A stretch of DNA of 64,000 nt, taken from positions 19,418-83,417 of the forward strand of contig LGRX02035356.1 in the NCBI GenBank assembly GCA_001247695.2. Direction: 5' to 3'. The stretch is from Cymbomonas tetramitiformis (Eukaryota; Chlorophyta; Pyramimonadophyceae; Pyramimonadales; Pyramimonadaceae). Position 1 is the first letter of the stretch. Every line of letters starts with the position of its first letter. A program made the position numbers and the translations under genes. The notes beneath the pieces are model-generated. The model was not told the DNA's origin, did no database searches, and worked only from the letters and a program-made list of their open reading frames with translations. Below, one piece after another: positions 1 to 11,527 of the stretch.

Positions 1-186
1 TAAGAAACCGTCAGCACCGTTTTTGATTACCTTCAACGCGCAGATTAATTAACTGCGTACCGTCACAGCGGCATTTTTTCCGTCTCCGTTCCTCTTGCCG
101 CTGCCGTTTATCGTGGGTTACCCTACCGTTTGTGACTGGGAATCTACGCACCGTCTCCGTCAGCTTTGGACATTCTGGATTATTTT

Positions 187-2739
187 ATGCCGAACATGTC
201 TCAACAGCGCCAGATCGGGCTCGCTGAAGCCCTCCGTTCAGCAAGGCGGGCAAGTGCCACGCCGTCACCGTCACCCGTGGACTCCGGTGGTGCTACCCCG
301 GGTCCCACACGTCCGAGAAGGATTGTCTCCACCGCTTCTCTACGTTCGCGTCCATCATCGCTGCGGCCGTCTCCACTGCCGTCCGAATTCTTCAACGACC
401 CATCAGTCCTTGTCTCCACCCCGGTGGAGGAAGGCCGGGAAGAGGAGTATTTGGAGCAGCTCTCGTATGCCTTCACGTACTCCGCCGACATCATCGCGGT
501 TTTACGTCCTGGGGGCTACAACCAGAAGCACGGCTATACCCTTGACACCGAGACTGCCGACACCGATTTCAACGCCTTACTCGCGGCCTTTCGACACGTG
601 CTTTATCCCGTGTCCTTCCCCGAGTTCTCCAAGCTTCTGGACCTTGAGCACGACTACGACTTCTACCACGTGGTGCTCAACGAGATCGTTTTCACCGTCC
701 TCCCCATCGTTCTTCGCGGTACGGCGCTCGCACTGTACACTGAGGCGGCTCGTTCCCACCCTGGGGACGGCCGTTACATTTTACAGCGCCTCCGCTACGA
801 GGTTGAGGGGGTCCCCGATTCCGACTCCGACCGTTTTTGGGTTAAAATGCGCTCCTCCATCATCAACGAGCCCGACGACCCGTCCCCCCAGCTTACAGCT
901 ATCCGTACTCTTGGCGACAAGCACGCCAGGATTAACCCCGACTACAGCGAGGCCAAGAGGGTCAAGGACCTTTGGCACATCCTGACCAACTCGGCCAAGC
1001 AATCACCGTATGTCACCCCCTTGTACGTCAACGTCATCCGCGACTTGCGAGGTGGTGTGCCCTTCTCCTTCTCCACCCTCTGCCTGCGGATCCGCACCGT
1101 CTGGCGCGAGGAGCTTGACTTCGCCACCCCTGTGAAGGACACCGGCTACACCGTGCCTTCTGGTGGTGGTGGTGGTGGACGTGAGAAGAAGCCGTCCCTC
1201 AACTCCGTCTCCTTCAACCGTAACCCCGCCTACACCACCAAGCCCGTCGGTGAGTGGAAGGCGGAACCCGCTGGCGCCATGGTGAGGCGCTGGGTGGGCG
1301 TCGGCTACCCCTGCATTCTTTGCTTTCGCATGTGGGGTGTCACCGATGCGCACCCTGACACCCGTGGGTGCTGCCCTTACATGTGTAAGGAGGCATTCGG
1401 CGATGGGCGCGCGCCCGACACCGCGCTCCCCGCTGGGAAGCGGCCTCCGCCCCCAGACTTCGCTGCTGCCATCGCGGCATTCCGGGCACCGGACTTTGGC
1501 ACTGGCCAGGATTTTTCAAAATTTGATTAAAAATTTGGGTGCGTTTTTGGCCTGAAAAAAAATTCAAAATTTGATCAAAATTTGGGTGCGTTCTTCAAAA
1601 TAAGTCAAAATTTGATTAGAAGATGTAAAAAAATAGAATAAAAATATGGGCGGGATTGGTGAAAAATCTGGGGGGATATCGAATATGTCTCCGCGATCGC
1701 GATGGCTGCTATCATTCCCATACTTTACACGTCGACGTGAGACGTGACACAGACGGATACCGCATTAACGCCGCAATTCAAGCTCTGATCTTCTCAAGTA
1801 TCTTCAAGGTAGTCAATTTGTGAAAGTGAGGCCATCCGTTGAGAGTTCCCAGCATTCGGAATGCCTGTCCTATCTCTCGTAGCAGCTTATTCTGATTCTT
1901 CCGGAGAGGATTCCGATGGTGAAACAGGCTTGCGCCCTGTCCACCTGCATTGCCCTTGTTGCCCTTGCACCGACAACGGCAAAGGTAGCCCCTCCAAACC
2001 CCAATTGTGATGCCTAAGCAAAACCTATTGCGTGTCGTAGTCTCATAACCGGTTTAATTAGTCTTGAAACCTGTTATCGATCATATTTCATATAGGTTTT
2101 ACAGGTCTGAAGGTTGCCAATAGGTTGCCAAGCTGAACAAATTAGTATGAAATAGGTTCTTAGGCCAACTTGGGTGATTGTAAAAGAAATAGGGGCCTAG
2201 GGCAAGCGTCTCCGCGTCTCAGCGAACCGGTTTGGGCGTGTATGGGACCCGCGAGATCGGCTAATTATTGAAAAAAATTTAGGAAAAATTTAGGGGCCTT
2301 TTCAAAAAGGGAGGAAAAATTTAGGTGACTTTAGGAAAAATTTCAAAAAAAAATTTGGGTCAATTTAAAAAAAATGTGGGCCAGAGCCAAACCGGACTGC
2401 CCTGCAGACGCCCCTCCGGTGGTGCCGGTCCCCCAGTCCGACACCCCTACGGACGTGGCAGTCATGACGTTCGTTGCCCCCGTGATCGACCCGTCACCGC
2501 CGCTTGCTCCGTTATCCGCATCTACGGCATGCGAGCCGGTGGTGCCGTCTGCGGAGCCACCGCTTACGCAACCGGCTCTGCACTTGGCATGCTCTGACCC
2601 CGACGAGGTGCCCGAGGACTCCGATGGCGACGCCGCCCTTCATGGCTTCACTGGAGAGGAAGACTTCGATTGGCCGGCTTTCCGAGAGACCCCGTGGATC
2701 CCTTCATTCAGCGGAGCGCCAAAACCGAATGGACCGTAG
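187..2739 (+). pseudogene. gag-like gene of LTR family A, interrupted
   Basis: The frame starting at ATG 187 runs to 1509 and resumes after an insertion at about 2385-2739. It has a Ser/Pro/Arg-rich N-terminus, a helical middle with a conserved block around SHPGDGRYILQRLRYEVEG, and a Cys/His cluster (CILC...H...CCPYMC, about nt 1312-1383) resembling an atypical gag zinc knuckle. The tail ends in DWPAFRETPWIP. A related copy lies on the minus strand at 6386-7029 and shares both blocks, so the two halves belong together. Beyond the insertion, the second half is in a different frame, so at least one indel exists. No protease, RT or integrase follows, so this is a gag-only or decayed LTR element. 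The gag assignment rests on layout and the Cys cluster, not on a close family match. Confidence 0.55.
1510..2378. mobile_element. AT-rich 869-bp insertion within family A gag
   Basis: The insert is flanked on both sides by GGCCAG (1504-1509 and 2379-2384), which looks like a 6-bp target-site duplication. Its ends are AT-rich and hold short direct repeats of the type CAAAATTTGATNAAAATTTG near 1518-1625 and AGGAAAAATTTAGG near 2280-2345. No terminal inverted repeat and no coding frame of note were seen. Its class is unknown. Confidence 0.5.
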
Positions 2740-2841
2740 AGCGGGACTAGCCCGCCTAGCCTGTTTAATTGTCTTTTAGGTGCCTAGGCAGCGCCCATGC
2801 ACGGATGTGCTTCTAGCTGGGTTGGAAAAGGCCCCCTCGGC

Positions 2842-3045
2842 TTGGACACTAAATTGACAATTGGGTTAGGGTTTAGGGTTTTCCCTTGCTCTTGCATGGC
2901 CACTCACACCTTCGGGGTGAGGTGGTGTCACGGGGAGGCTGAAGTTCCCCCCCACTGTATGGGGGTTCAGCTCCTCCTAGCATCACCCCTTGCTGCGTGT
3001 GTCACTGGTCGTGTGTCACCGTATGACACACACCTGCTAGAAAAC
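2842..3045 (+). repeat. LTR of family A, left part
   Basis: This segment includes TTAGGGTTTAGGG, then CTCACACCTTCGGGGTGAGGT and a C-run followed by ACTGTATGGGGG. The same order of motifs recurs at about 5690-5880 (+) and 6120-6305 (-), which defines a dispersed repeat. It lies just after a gag-like frame, so LTR is the best reading. Its outer end is approximate. It is split by the Mutator-like insertion that follows. Confidence 0.55.
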
Positions 3046-4648
3046 GGAAAAATAATTAATATAGAATAAGTTTTCTTAATCTTAGAATAACCCGTTTCAT
3101 CGTTAATTTAGAATAAGTTTTCTTGATGTCATCCGGCTATGACCGGTGGTCCTTTTCACGACTCGTGTTCAAATAATGTGCACACAGGTCAAACGCTCTC
3201 GTTCCCGCTGGTGCCATCATGAGGAAGCCTCCAAAAAGCTTTAAGAAGGTTTGTCTCGCTTGTGATAATGGTGGGCGCCGTTGTAATAGACACTCACGGC
3301 GTGTCCTGCTTGAAAAAAGGGCCCCTGTACTTCTTCTAGATTCTAAACCCTTTGACTTGCCTTTTACCGCTGCACGCGACCGGCAAGCATCTTTGAAACT
3401 TCCGAGTTTCAAAGATGCGTTTTGTATTTTGGGTGCACCCTAATTTTACAAAACGGCCGAGCGCTTCCCGTTTGTGCGGGATATTCACATTTATTCCATG
3501 GAATATTTCATATGGATTAACACACATAAGCACGAAGGCATCGGCCACGCATCTTTGAAACTAACGAGTTTCAAAGATGCGTTTTTTGTCATTTGGGTGC
3601 GCATACCCAAATAACAAATCAGCCGAGCGCTTCCCGTTGGCGTGGGGTATCCAACGCTTGAATGTTGAATATTCATTGTAATATGAGTTAGCAAGCGAGG
3701 TTGCAAAGGCATCGGGACAGAATCTACGAAACTGTCCTATGCCTTTGCCTTTGGGTTTGGGTTCGAAGGTGACACCCAAACCCAAAGATGCCAAACAGCC
3801 GAGGGCTTCCCGTGCGTCCTAACGCACGAAACTTGGCACGAATACTACCATGGTACATATATTTAAGTTACCAGAAGCTCAAGGCTTCAAGTTACTTGTG
3901 CGCGAAACGCGCAATTTATTTCTAAGGCAGATGTTTTGGGTTTGGGTTCGAACGTGACACCCAAACCCAAAGATGCCAAACAGCCGAGGGCTTCCCGTGC
4001 GTCCTAGAGCACGAAACTTGGCACGAATACTGCCAAGATACGTATATTTGAGTTACTTGAAGCTCAAGGCTTCAAGTTACTTTTGCGCGAAACGCGCAAT
4101 CTATTTCTAAGGCAGATGTTTTGGGTTTGGGTTCGAACGTGACACCCAAACCCAAAGATGCCAAACAGCCGAGGGCTTCCCGTGCGTCCTAGAGCACGAA
4201 ACTTGGCACACATACTGCCAAGATACATATCTTTCAGTAAGTTGAAGCTCAAGGCTTCAAGTTACTTACTTTTTGTCAAGCAGAACACGCCGTGAGTGTC
4301 TATTGTGGCAAAGATGGCAAATAATAAAAGTCATTATGCGTAAAGAGTCGTTAATCACGGCCGTGACTTTTAGATTCACGGCCGTGAATATTTCCGAATG
4401 GAACCAAAAACCGTTCGATTTTAATCGAACGGTTTTTGGTTCCATTCGGACATATGGACATCACGGCAAGACAACTCTTCAGTGTAATATTTCGCATGGC
4501 ATGGGGATAGCTCAACAGGTACAGGTACAACGTCATGGATGCATGCACCGGTCATAGCCGGATGACATAAAGAAAACTTATTCTAAATTAACGATAAAAT
4601 GGGGTATTCTAAACTTATGAAAAAATATTCTAAATTAAATAGCCTACC
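3046..4648. mobile_element. Mutator-like non-autonomous element (MULE) built of hairpins
   Basis: The ends form inverted repeats of about 100 bp (3046-3148 against 4546-4648) that align without gaps, nearly perfectly over the inner 45 bp (TTAGAATAAGTTTTCTT...CCGGCTATGACCGGTG). A 9-bp direct duplication CTAGAAAAC flanks the element (3037-3045 and 4649-4657). Long TIRs plus a 9-bp duplication are typical of Mutator-like elements. The interior has no convincing gene. It is a series of hairpins: TTTGAAACT...AGTTTCAAA at 3389-3415 and again near 3555, GGGTTTGGGTTCG...CACCCAAACCC three times, TGCGCGAAACGCGCA, and a perfect 27-bp-arm palindrome near 4394-4449. Related modules occur inverted at 57096-57930. 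Confidence 0.75.
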
Positions 4649-4657
4649 CTAGAAAAC

Positions 4658-4797
4658 TCACTGCCGTAATTCTTCTATCAGTTTTGTATCACCGGTTTCC
4701 ACCAGCCACTGCTTTCTGAGTCCCTGTTTCAGTGATATCGCTATATATCTTCACCAATATATATATCAATTATCACCTGTTCTATCATTTTACCCAA
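4658..4797 (+). repeat. LTR of family A, right part
   Basis: Sequence resuming after the second CTAGAAAAC copy, with a TATATATC-rich stretch near 4740-4770 like the one in the LTR at about 5690-6010. It is read as the remainder of the LTR split by the MULE. The right end is not sharply defined. Confidence 0.4.
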
Positions 4798-5370
4798 ATT
4801 TGACCCCTACATCGTCCGATTCCGTTAATTTTACGAGAAGTTACGTTATCACCATCAACCCAAACGTCCGACTCAACTTTCTGACCAGCAGCACCCCTTC
4901 TGGCGGGAATACGAGTTACCGTACGACGTTTTTGACATTACCTCCGTTTTCCTCGTCAGATTCTACCCCGATTTGGCTTCTCCGTCGTTTGATTTGGTTG
5001 ATTTTTCGGGGAGTTACCTTTACGCCTCGAAACCCTATCGACGCGCCTTCCAGATTTTGCAGCCGCGGGGATCATGACCTCGCTGCACCAGCGTACGCGT
5101 ATGGCCGCAGTTCGGTATGCCCTGGACTCGCTTCGACGAGAACATCTTCCCTTTGACGGTGGTCTGGTGGTGCCTGGTGGTGCTTACACACCAAGCACCA
5201 AACTCGAGTCCATCGCGTTCGCCATCAACAACGAGTGCTTTGACTCCTTCGACTTCGTCCCTCCACTCCCTTCGCCCTCGCCTTGCACCCCACATGTTCA
5301 CCATCTAGTGGTGTGTGGTGATGTTGCCACGCCCACTTCGCCCCTCACCATCGTTCCTTTCGAGCCATAG
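4798..5370 (+). pseudogene. Short ORF of an LTR-bounded element, product unknown
   Basis: A single reading frame runs from about 4798 to the TAG at 5370 with one in-frame TAA near 4828. After that stop it contains a protein-like stretch (QHPFWREYELPYDVFDITSV, then FYPDLASPSFDLVDFSG and ALDSLRREHLPFDGGLVVPG). It lies between two LTR-like copies, at 2842-4797 and about 5690 onward, so it is probably the internal gene of a non-autonomous element. No domain was recognised. The protein is far shorter than a usual gag-pol. Confidence 0.4.
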
Positions 5371-5689
5371 ATTCCATATGCGCTCAATCGCGCCCCCTTA
5401 CCGCATTTTTCACCTTCCACCTCCCCACCCCCTTCTCATCGACGCATTCGCTCTGGTGGTGCCAGGCTACTTTTGGCTTTGGCACCGCACAGGAGTTGGT
5501 TAATTTGTCGCCTGGATGCCCCTCGACATCTTCGAGAACACCGCCGCCACCACTCAGTGAAAGCACGATCACATCGCAACCAACTGCAGCCAACCAATTC
5601 TAGACTTAGCCGCAATTAGCTTACAGAGTTTCACCGCATCTTGCCAGCTGTTAGCTGGCTGCAATGGGCCCTTGAACTCTGACATTAAG

Positions 5690-6308
5690 TAAGATTGGGT
5701 TTAGGTTTTAGGGTTTGCTTGCTCTGGGATTGCCACTCACACCTTCGGGGTGAGGTGGTGTCACGGGGAAGCCGATTTCCCCCCCACTGTATGGGGGCCT
5801 GCTTCTCCTTGCTTCACCCCTCACTGTGTGTGGCATGTGTCACCCGTGACCGTGTCCCCGTCACGTTAGCCTTCTCTAGTTAGACAGTCCGTATGTCTGT
5901 CTTCCCCGCAGTTTATGCTATTCCGTTTCCGAGCACCCGGCACTGTGTTTTCTGTGACTTTATCGCGTATATATATCCATTATATATATACCCTCACTTC
6001 ACTCTTTCTGTCAATATATATGCAGGAAGACACAGAAAACACACAGGGCCGGGTGCTCGTAACGGTGATAACATAAAACTGGAGAGTTAGCAATAACGGA
6101 GGCTAACTAGCAAGTCACGGAACAGTGTCACGGCTAAAGGTGTCACATGACACACGCACGGCGAGGGGTGAAACAGGGAGAAGCAGGCCCCCATACAGTG
6201 GGGGGGAAATCAGCTTCCCCGTGACACCACCTCGCCCCGAAGGTGTGAGTGGACATCCCGAAGCAAGCAAACCCTAAAACCTAAACTCAATGTCACTTAG
6301 TGTCTGGA
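5690..6308. repeat. Two family A LTRs arranged tail to tail
   Basis: From about 5690 to 6000 the LTR reads on the plus strand. From about 6308 back to 6000 a second copy reads on the minus strand. Shared motifs are TTTAGGTTTTAGGGTTTGC, CCCCCCACTGTATGGGGGCC and GAGCACCCGGC. The copies meet in an AT-rich centre (ATATATATCC...GGATATATAT type) near 5970-6020 and so form a large imperfect inverted repeat. The plus copy follows the ORF at 4798-5370; the minus copy follows the minus-strand gag at 6386-7029. Confidence 0.55.
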
Positions 6309-6385
6309 GCCAGGGGCCCAACTAGTAGCAAACAAGCATGGGCGTTGCGCAGAAAGTGAAATGTAGTCAGGCAGAGTTGCATGGA

Positions 6386-7029
6386 TCATTGTAAGTTGTG
6401 TTGACGGCTTGTAGAAGTGTCGATCGTCGGCGGAATCCACGTAGTCTCACGGAAGGCGGGCCAATCCTCATCTCCCTCGGCGAAACCCAGCATCGCAACT
6501 GGCTCGGGCTCGAAGGTGAAGTCCAGACCCCCTGCGTGCTGCGGCATGCCTGCCGCGTTGGGATCCTCGGCCGGCACGGAGTGCACGCCGGAGTCCGTGG
6601 AGGGCGGGTGATCGAGACATGGAGGCGGGTCGGACGGGGGGGCGACGAAGGTCATCATCGCCGCATCCGGCGGCGGGTCAGGCCGCTGCTCCGCCAGCAC
6701 CACAGACTGGGCGGTGGCACCACCAGCCCCCTGAAACGAGGCGAGGGCGGCAGCAAACTCACGTGGCAGCGGTCGATTGCCCGCCGGAAGAGCGGAGTCG
6801 GGGACACGGGAGGAATTGTAGGCCTCCTTGCACGCACGTGTAGGGGCAAATGCCTCTGGTGTCGGGGTGGGAGTCGGTGAGCCCCCACAACCGAAAACAG
6901 AGGATGCATTTTGATCCAAAAACGGTCCGTGTCGGAATCCGGCACTCCCTCCACCTCGTACCTCAGACGTTGGAGAACGTAGCGTCGATCTCCAGGGTGA
7001 GAAAGCGCCGCCTCGTTGTAGAGTGCCAA
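6386..7029 (-). pseudogene. gag-like fragment of LTR family A, second copy
   Basis: The minus strand encodes SHPGDRRYVLQRLRYEVEG followed by DTDRFWIKM, matching the block in the copy at 187-2739. After a frame change it continues with ALPAGNRPLPREFAAALASF, MMTFVAP and DWPAFRETTWIP, matching that copy's C-terminal part. It is shifted in frame at least once, lacks the N-terminal half, and stops abruptly at about 7029 beside a solo LTR of another family. It is non-functional as it stands. Confidence 0.6.
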
Positions 7030-7036
7030 GGCAGTC

Positions 7037-7680
7037 TATCAGGGATATGACCGATGACACATGTGTCATACATGCCATACATGTCATATCTGTCATACAT
7101 GGCATACCATGTCATGTCATGTCATGTCATGTCATGTCATGTCATGTCATGTCATGTCATGTCATGTCATGTCATGCCATATGCCATAATGACATGCAGT
7201 CGTCAAGTATTGTCAGTACGGTCGACTATGACATGTACAGTCATAATGTTTGTCATCCACCTAAGGTGAGTGACATCTGTCGTCGAGAGGCCAGGTATTG
7301 GCATCGAGATGGCGAAGCAAGACAAGTCTTGAAGAACCGAAGTGTTCTGAGAAGACGCGTCTTCGCTTCAAGCATGAAATGAACAGCATGCGAGCACCAA
7401 AGGCTATATCGACCAGCCGATGCGGGTAGTTCCTCCTCGGCTTCACAACCCGATGGTGGTAACGCATGAGATGCGTGAGGGCACTGGAAGTATATGAGGA
7501 GCATTGGGCTCATGCAAGCACTCTGGTCACCAGACTGCTGCACTCATACCCACCATAATATTACTTTCGGCTGTTACTGTTCATTACAATAGCAGCCGCG
7601 TCAAGATAGCGTTCGCATAGCGCGAGCCCTGACATTGGTATTCTCGTCCAGGCGAAGAACGAGAACAAGTGTGTCCAACA
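7037..7680 (+). repeat. Solo LTR related to the Ty3/gypsy LTR at 60564-61204
   Basis: It starts TATCAGGGATATGACCGATG and ends ...GTGTCCAACA. The same order of segments (ATGACCGATGACA, a GTCAT microsatellite, TCAGTACGGTCGAC, CACAACCC, then ACTGCACTCA) is found inverted in the LTR at 60564-61204, so it is a diverged copy without its internal region. A (GTCAT)n run lies at about 7108-7172. No clean target duplication was seen. A run of similar small tracts follows to about 8070 with no gene. Confidence 0.5.
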
Positions 7681-8114
7681 GACTTGATATATACTCGTAT
7701 ATAGATTTGTATACGGCGCGACAGAGTTCGCATATACATATATTTCGAATATCTGCACATATACGACAGCCGGATCGTCAGCGATCGGCGGAGTGTGCAA
7801 TAATATCATCAGCCCGACCATATTCGCATCCAACAGCATTTCAGCAGTGAATATATTGCGACAAGGTGTGCGCACGAGTGTACGAATCGTACATGTATGC
7901 TGTCAAATATCGCAGGTTATAGTACGATGTGCGAGAATCAAGCGCGCAAATGCAAAATGAGCGTCACTGTACATGATTCGCATCAAGCGCGACAGAGATA
8001 TACAAAATCTCGTTATCAGCGACATTCGCATTCATACTGTGCGACAAAGATCAGCGACAGCAACATTCGCAGATGCCTACCTGGAAATAATGCTGTCCGG
8101 AGCGAGCAAAGCTC

Positions 8115-8375
8115 GCTCCGGGAAAACCTGGAAATCGGATTGGAAAACCTGGAAATTGGGCCCGGCAGGGCCCAGGCGGCCTGGCAATGCCTAGACGGGC
8201 CCGTCAGGGCCCGGCAGGGCCCTCCAAACCTGGAAATTGGGTTGGAAAACTTGGAAATTCGTTGGGCCCGGCAGGGCCCAGGCGGCCTGGCAGTGCCTAG
8301 ACGGGCCCGGCAGGGCCCTCCAAACCTTGAAATCGACCCGGCAGGGCCCGTACAGAACCTGGAAATCGGGCCCGG
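8115..8375. repeat. GGGCCCGGCAGGGCCC tandem repeats inside the hAT element
   Basis: Two copies of a unit of about 115 bp, each made of GGGCCCGGCAGGGCCCAGGC, GGCCTGGCA(A/G)TGCCTAGACG and GGAAATTGGG-type blocks. The GGGCCC cores are palindromic. They lie just inside the left TIR, where hAT elements commonly carry subterminal transposase-binding motifs. That role is an inference. Confidence 0.6.
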
Positions 8376-8569
8376 GCCGATATGACGTGTCACAAGAAAC
8401 ATATTTTCGTGTTTGGGACATCCGACGGACGACACGCGACGGCACCGCTATCGGAATGTTCAATGTATAGCAATAGGGTTTTGCACGCCTTACGCCGACG
8501 GTGAGCAGAGTTTCATTCGTTTGCACGGAATAACTAGTGGGACAGCACACTTTTCGTTAGTCAGTCGGT

Positions 8570-11527
8570 ATGAAGAAACAGTACGCGAGTAAAGAGAAAG
8601 TTTCTTGTAAGTTTTGCAACAAAAGCTTCCGGAAAGATGCGTTGAATGCTCACTGTCGAAGCAAGCATGCCAAGGAGATCAAAGCCCACGCGCCTTCTGT
8701 CGCTGCAATGTTCGCACGTCCGTGCGTACCGGAGTCTACTCTGACAGGCACCATCGAACTGACCCCTGAGAGTGCCATTGCTGCTGATCCGCCAGTGTTA
8801 AACGCCGATCCTGGTGAGACCACGCCTAGCGATGTATCGCCAAGCAAGCGTCCGCGCCTGGAGACCGATGATACACCCCAGGCGTCCACTCTAACAAGCG
8901 CCCCAAGCTCGGCTGTGCAGCTCGTCGCTATTTTGAGTTTGCTTACTTCCATGAACTTGGCTCAAAATTCGGTTCATCAAGCGGTGCAAAGTCTCCCCCA
9001 TTTAGTTGCCCAGGCTGTTGTCGCTGAGTTGCATCCTTCAGCTACCTCGGTGCCTTCGACTCTCGTACAGGACGTGCGCCAGTGTCGCAGTCAGAAAGAC
9101 GTGATTAAAAAGTTCGGCTTGAAAGAATATCAGGAGGACGGAATGCTTGTTTGCACTTTTTGTTTCAAACATTCCATACAGGCACCTTCCAAAATATGTT
9201 CAGGCCGTAACACGGACACTGCTGGCAAGTTCTCCGCAACTACCCTATTAACAAACCTGAAACCTCGTATCATCTCCCACTTTAAATCTGCTGTTCATGA
9301 GTGGTGCGTTGAGAATGAAAAGGAACTATATTATTCTGGGAGCAAATTTTGATTGTTTCCGGAACAATTAACTTTTGATTTTCCCCGTAACAATGAATTT
9401 TGACTACGGGAAAGCATATTCAGGGTTTAGTGTTAGTTTTTTTGGGGTGCATGACTACTAGATAAACCCCACAAACTCTCACTAAACCCTAAATATGCTT
9501 GTCCGTAGCCAAAATCCGTTGTTACGGGGAAAATCAAAAGTTAATTGTTCCGGAAACAATCAAAATTTGCTCCCGGAAAAATTAAAACCTGAAAGAAAAT
9601 CGGGAGCAACTCGAGGCAAAGCGCACCGATCACATAGCGAGGCCTTACTATCGCACGGTTGGCTCATGAAACTATCGTAGAGGCTAGGTCTTACACGTCG
9701 TTTGAGCGTGCGGTTTTGCGCCAACACTTGATTGGTACTCGAGTTGGAAACTTGAACCATAGTCGCAAAATTCGTTCAAGTATTTCTAAGGAGCCTATAC
9801 CATATTTGCAAAGAACGTGTTATCAAGTTCTTTAACTCAGTTGATCCCTCCACACAGCACCCTATTCTCTTCGCTGTGAACGCAGACACAGTGACCGAGT
9901 TTCGTAGAACTGGACAATTAATAGGCGCTCTAGTTTTTGACAAGGGTGGCATAAGAGCATTGTTCCTTGACGATCTAATTGTCCTTGAAGGTCATGACTC
10001 GAAGGGCTTGTCAACAAACATTCTGAATACGTTGACTAGCGTTTTTAGGTTCAGTATGCACCAGCTACGCACACAGCTAACTGGTATGGCCTTTGATGGC
10101 CAATATTTCAACTTAGATGTGCCCAAAGCTTTTTGTGAGCTGATAGGAACATCTGTCGAGTGGACTATGCCAGGTTGGGATGGTGGACATCGGACAGAAT
10201 TAGTGACAGCTGATGTTCGCAAAGACGAGGTCCTAACCTGGTACAAAGAAACTCCTGAAGTAATCAACGAGATTCACTCAAAGGTTGCGTACGGGAAGAA
10301 TTATGAGGCTCTTCGCAAGTCATCAGCTAGAGTGGGCCAGAAGTTTTACAACATCCAGACTTTTTGTGATACTCGTTTTGCACAGGCAGAGAGAAAGGTG
10401 TATAAGAACTTCATATTGAACTATTTAGCAAGCGTGACTCACTTTCAGGATAAAGTTCTAAATGGGAAGGACGAGGAGAGAGCCTATGCCTCAAAGTTTC
10501 TCGCGGAGATGTACAAATTGGTTTTCGTTGTCACTGTTCTCGGCCTTGCTGACTTGCTCATCAAGGTAAAGGAAGTCTCTTTACTACAGACAGTCAATAC
10601 TTTGCCTTGGGAAGTGACTGAGAAAGAGGCACAGTTCGCCCACCATTTTAATCAAGTTTACACCAAGCAGTTAGACTTCAAGGACCATGACTCTGTGAAC
10701 GAGCCGTTAAACCCTACAGATTTTCCGATGTTGTGTAAACATCAGGAAGAAATTGAGACCATGGGGACTTTTATGGGCGTGGCCTTGAAGACCCCGCCGG
10801 TGCACGGCAGGAACTTCAAGAAAGCTTTTCGATCGGTGTGCACGTCACGCCTCGCGACGTGGTGTGACTTGATCCTTGAACACTTTACCACACGTTTTCT
10901 GGAGGGAGATATTCATGCGTGGTGTACAGTTATGGCTGGGTGTTTTGATTTACGTTTCTTATTTCAATTGCCGTGCAAGTTGCAAGATGAGCAAGGTTGC
11001 TTGAAAAAGGTTTATGCTTGGGCTAAAGAGCAGGGCAATGTCTCGCTGCCATCATTCACAGTGATGTGGGAGCAACATACGGTCATCAAGCAACGACTTG
11101 TTACAACGTACTATGAGCAGGGGAGGTATGCAAAGTGGTACCTTGCTTCTGGCACGGTTGTTATGCAAGATCTCTTAACGAATCCTGAGTTCTACACAGA
11201 TGTGCACGATTGGGTATTTTTGTTCCAGCACTGTGCCTTGAAAACACAGAATGAGGCGGTCGTGGAGAGTCAAGGTTCATGCGTTGATAAGCACGCAGCA
11301 GGGCAAAGGCATTTGACTCAGAGGCTTTGATCATGGAGACTTTCGTCCACTGGAATGGTCCCGCACCCCAACACTCAGACGCGCTCTTAAATGATGCGTT
11401 GGATCATCATTTCCAAGGGAAGAAGTGGCACTTTACACCCACAGATTCTCGAGCCAAATCGGATATAGTTTCAGAGGTGGTTGATCGACTTGTTAAGGTT
11501 GAGAGCAAGTTCTCATTTATGGAGTAG
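8570..11527 (+). pseudogene. hAT-type transposase with C2H2 and BED-like fingers, broken
   Basis: The first part starts at ATG 8570 with a C2H2 finger (CKFC...H...H, residues about 15-36), then a Ser/Thr/Pro linker, then a second finger with CTFC and HFKSAVH near residues 205-245. It runs into a foldback insertion at 9338. Coding resemblance returns after 9575 in shifting frames. From 9876 it is open to 11330, with DGQYFNLD, GGHRTELVTADV and FCDTRFAQAERK, an arrangement like the RNase H-type core of hAT-derived proteins. A short last piece lies at 11327-11527. At least one insertion and several frameshifts disrupt the gene. The perfect TIRs and 8-bp duplication support the family call. Catalytic residues were not individually assigned. 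Confidence 0.65.
9338..9574. mobile_element. Foldback MITE inside the hAT transposase gene
   Basis: A 237-bp near-palindrome. The left arm starts GGGAGCAAATTTTGATTG and the right arm ends with its complement, and the arms match with few changes for about 100 bp each, including CCGGAACAATTAACTTTTGA. TAGTGTTAG and CTCACTAAACCCTAAAT flank a short centre. No clear target duplication was found. It has no coding capacity and adds stops to the transposase frame. Confidence 0.7.

Noticed and set aside
7100..7175. GTCAT repeat as a regulatory array
   Set aside because: It is a simple microsatellite that also occurs in the related LTR at 61117-61150 with different copy number.
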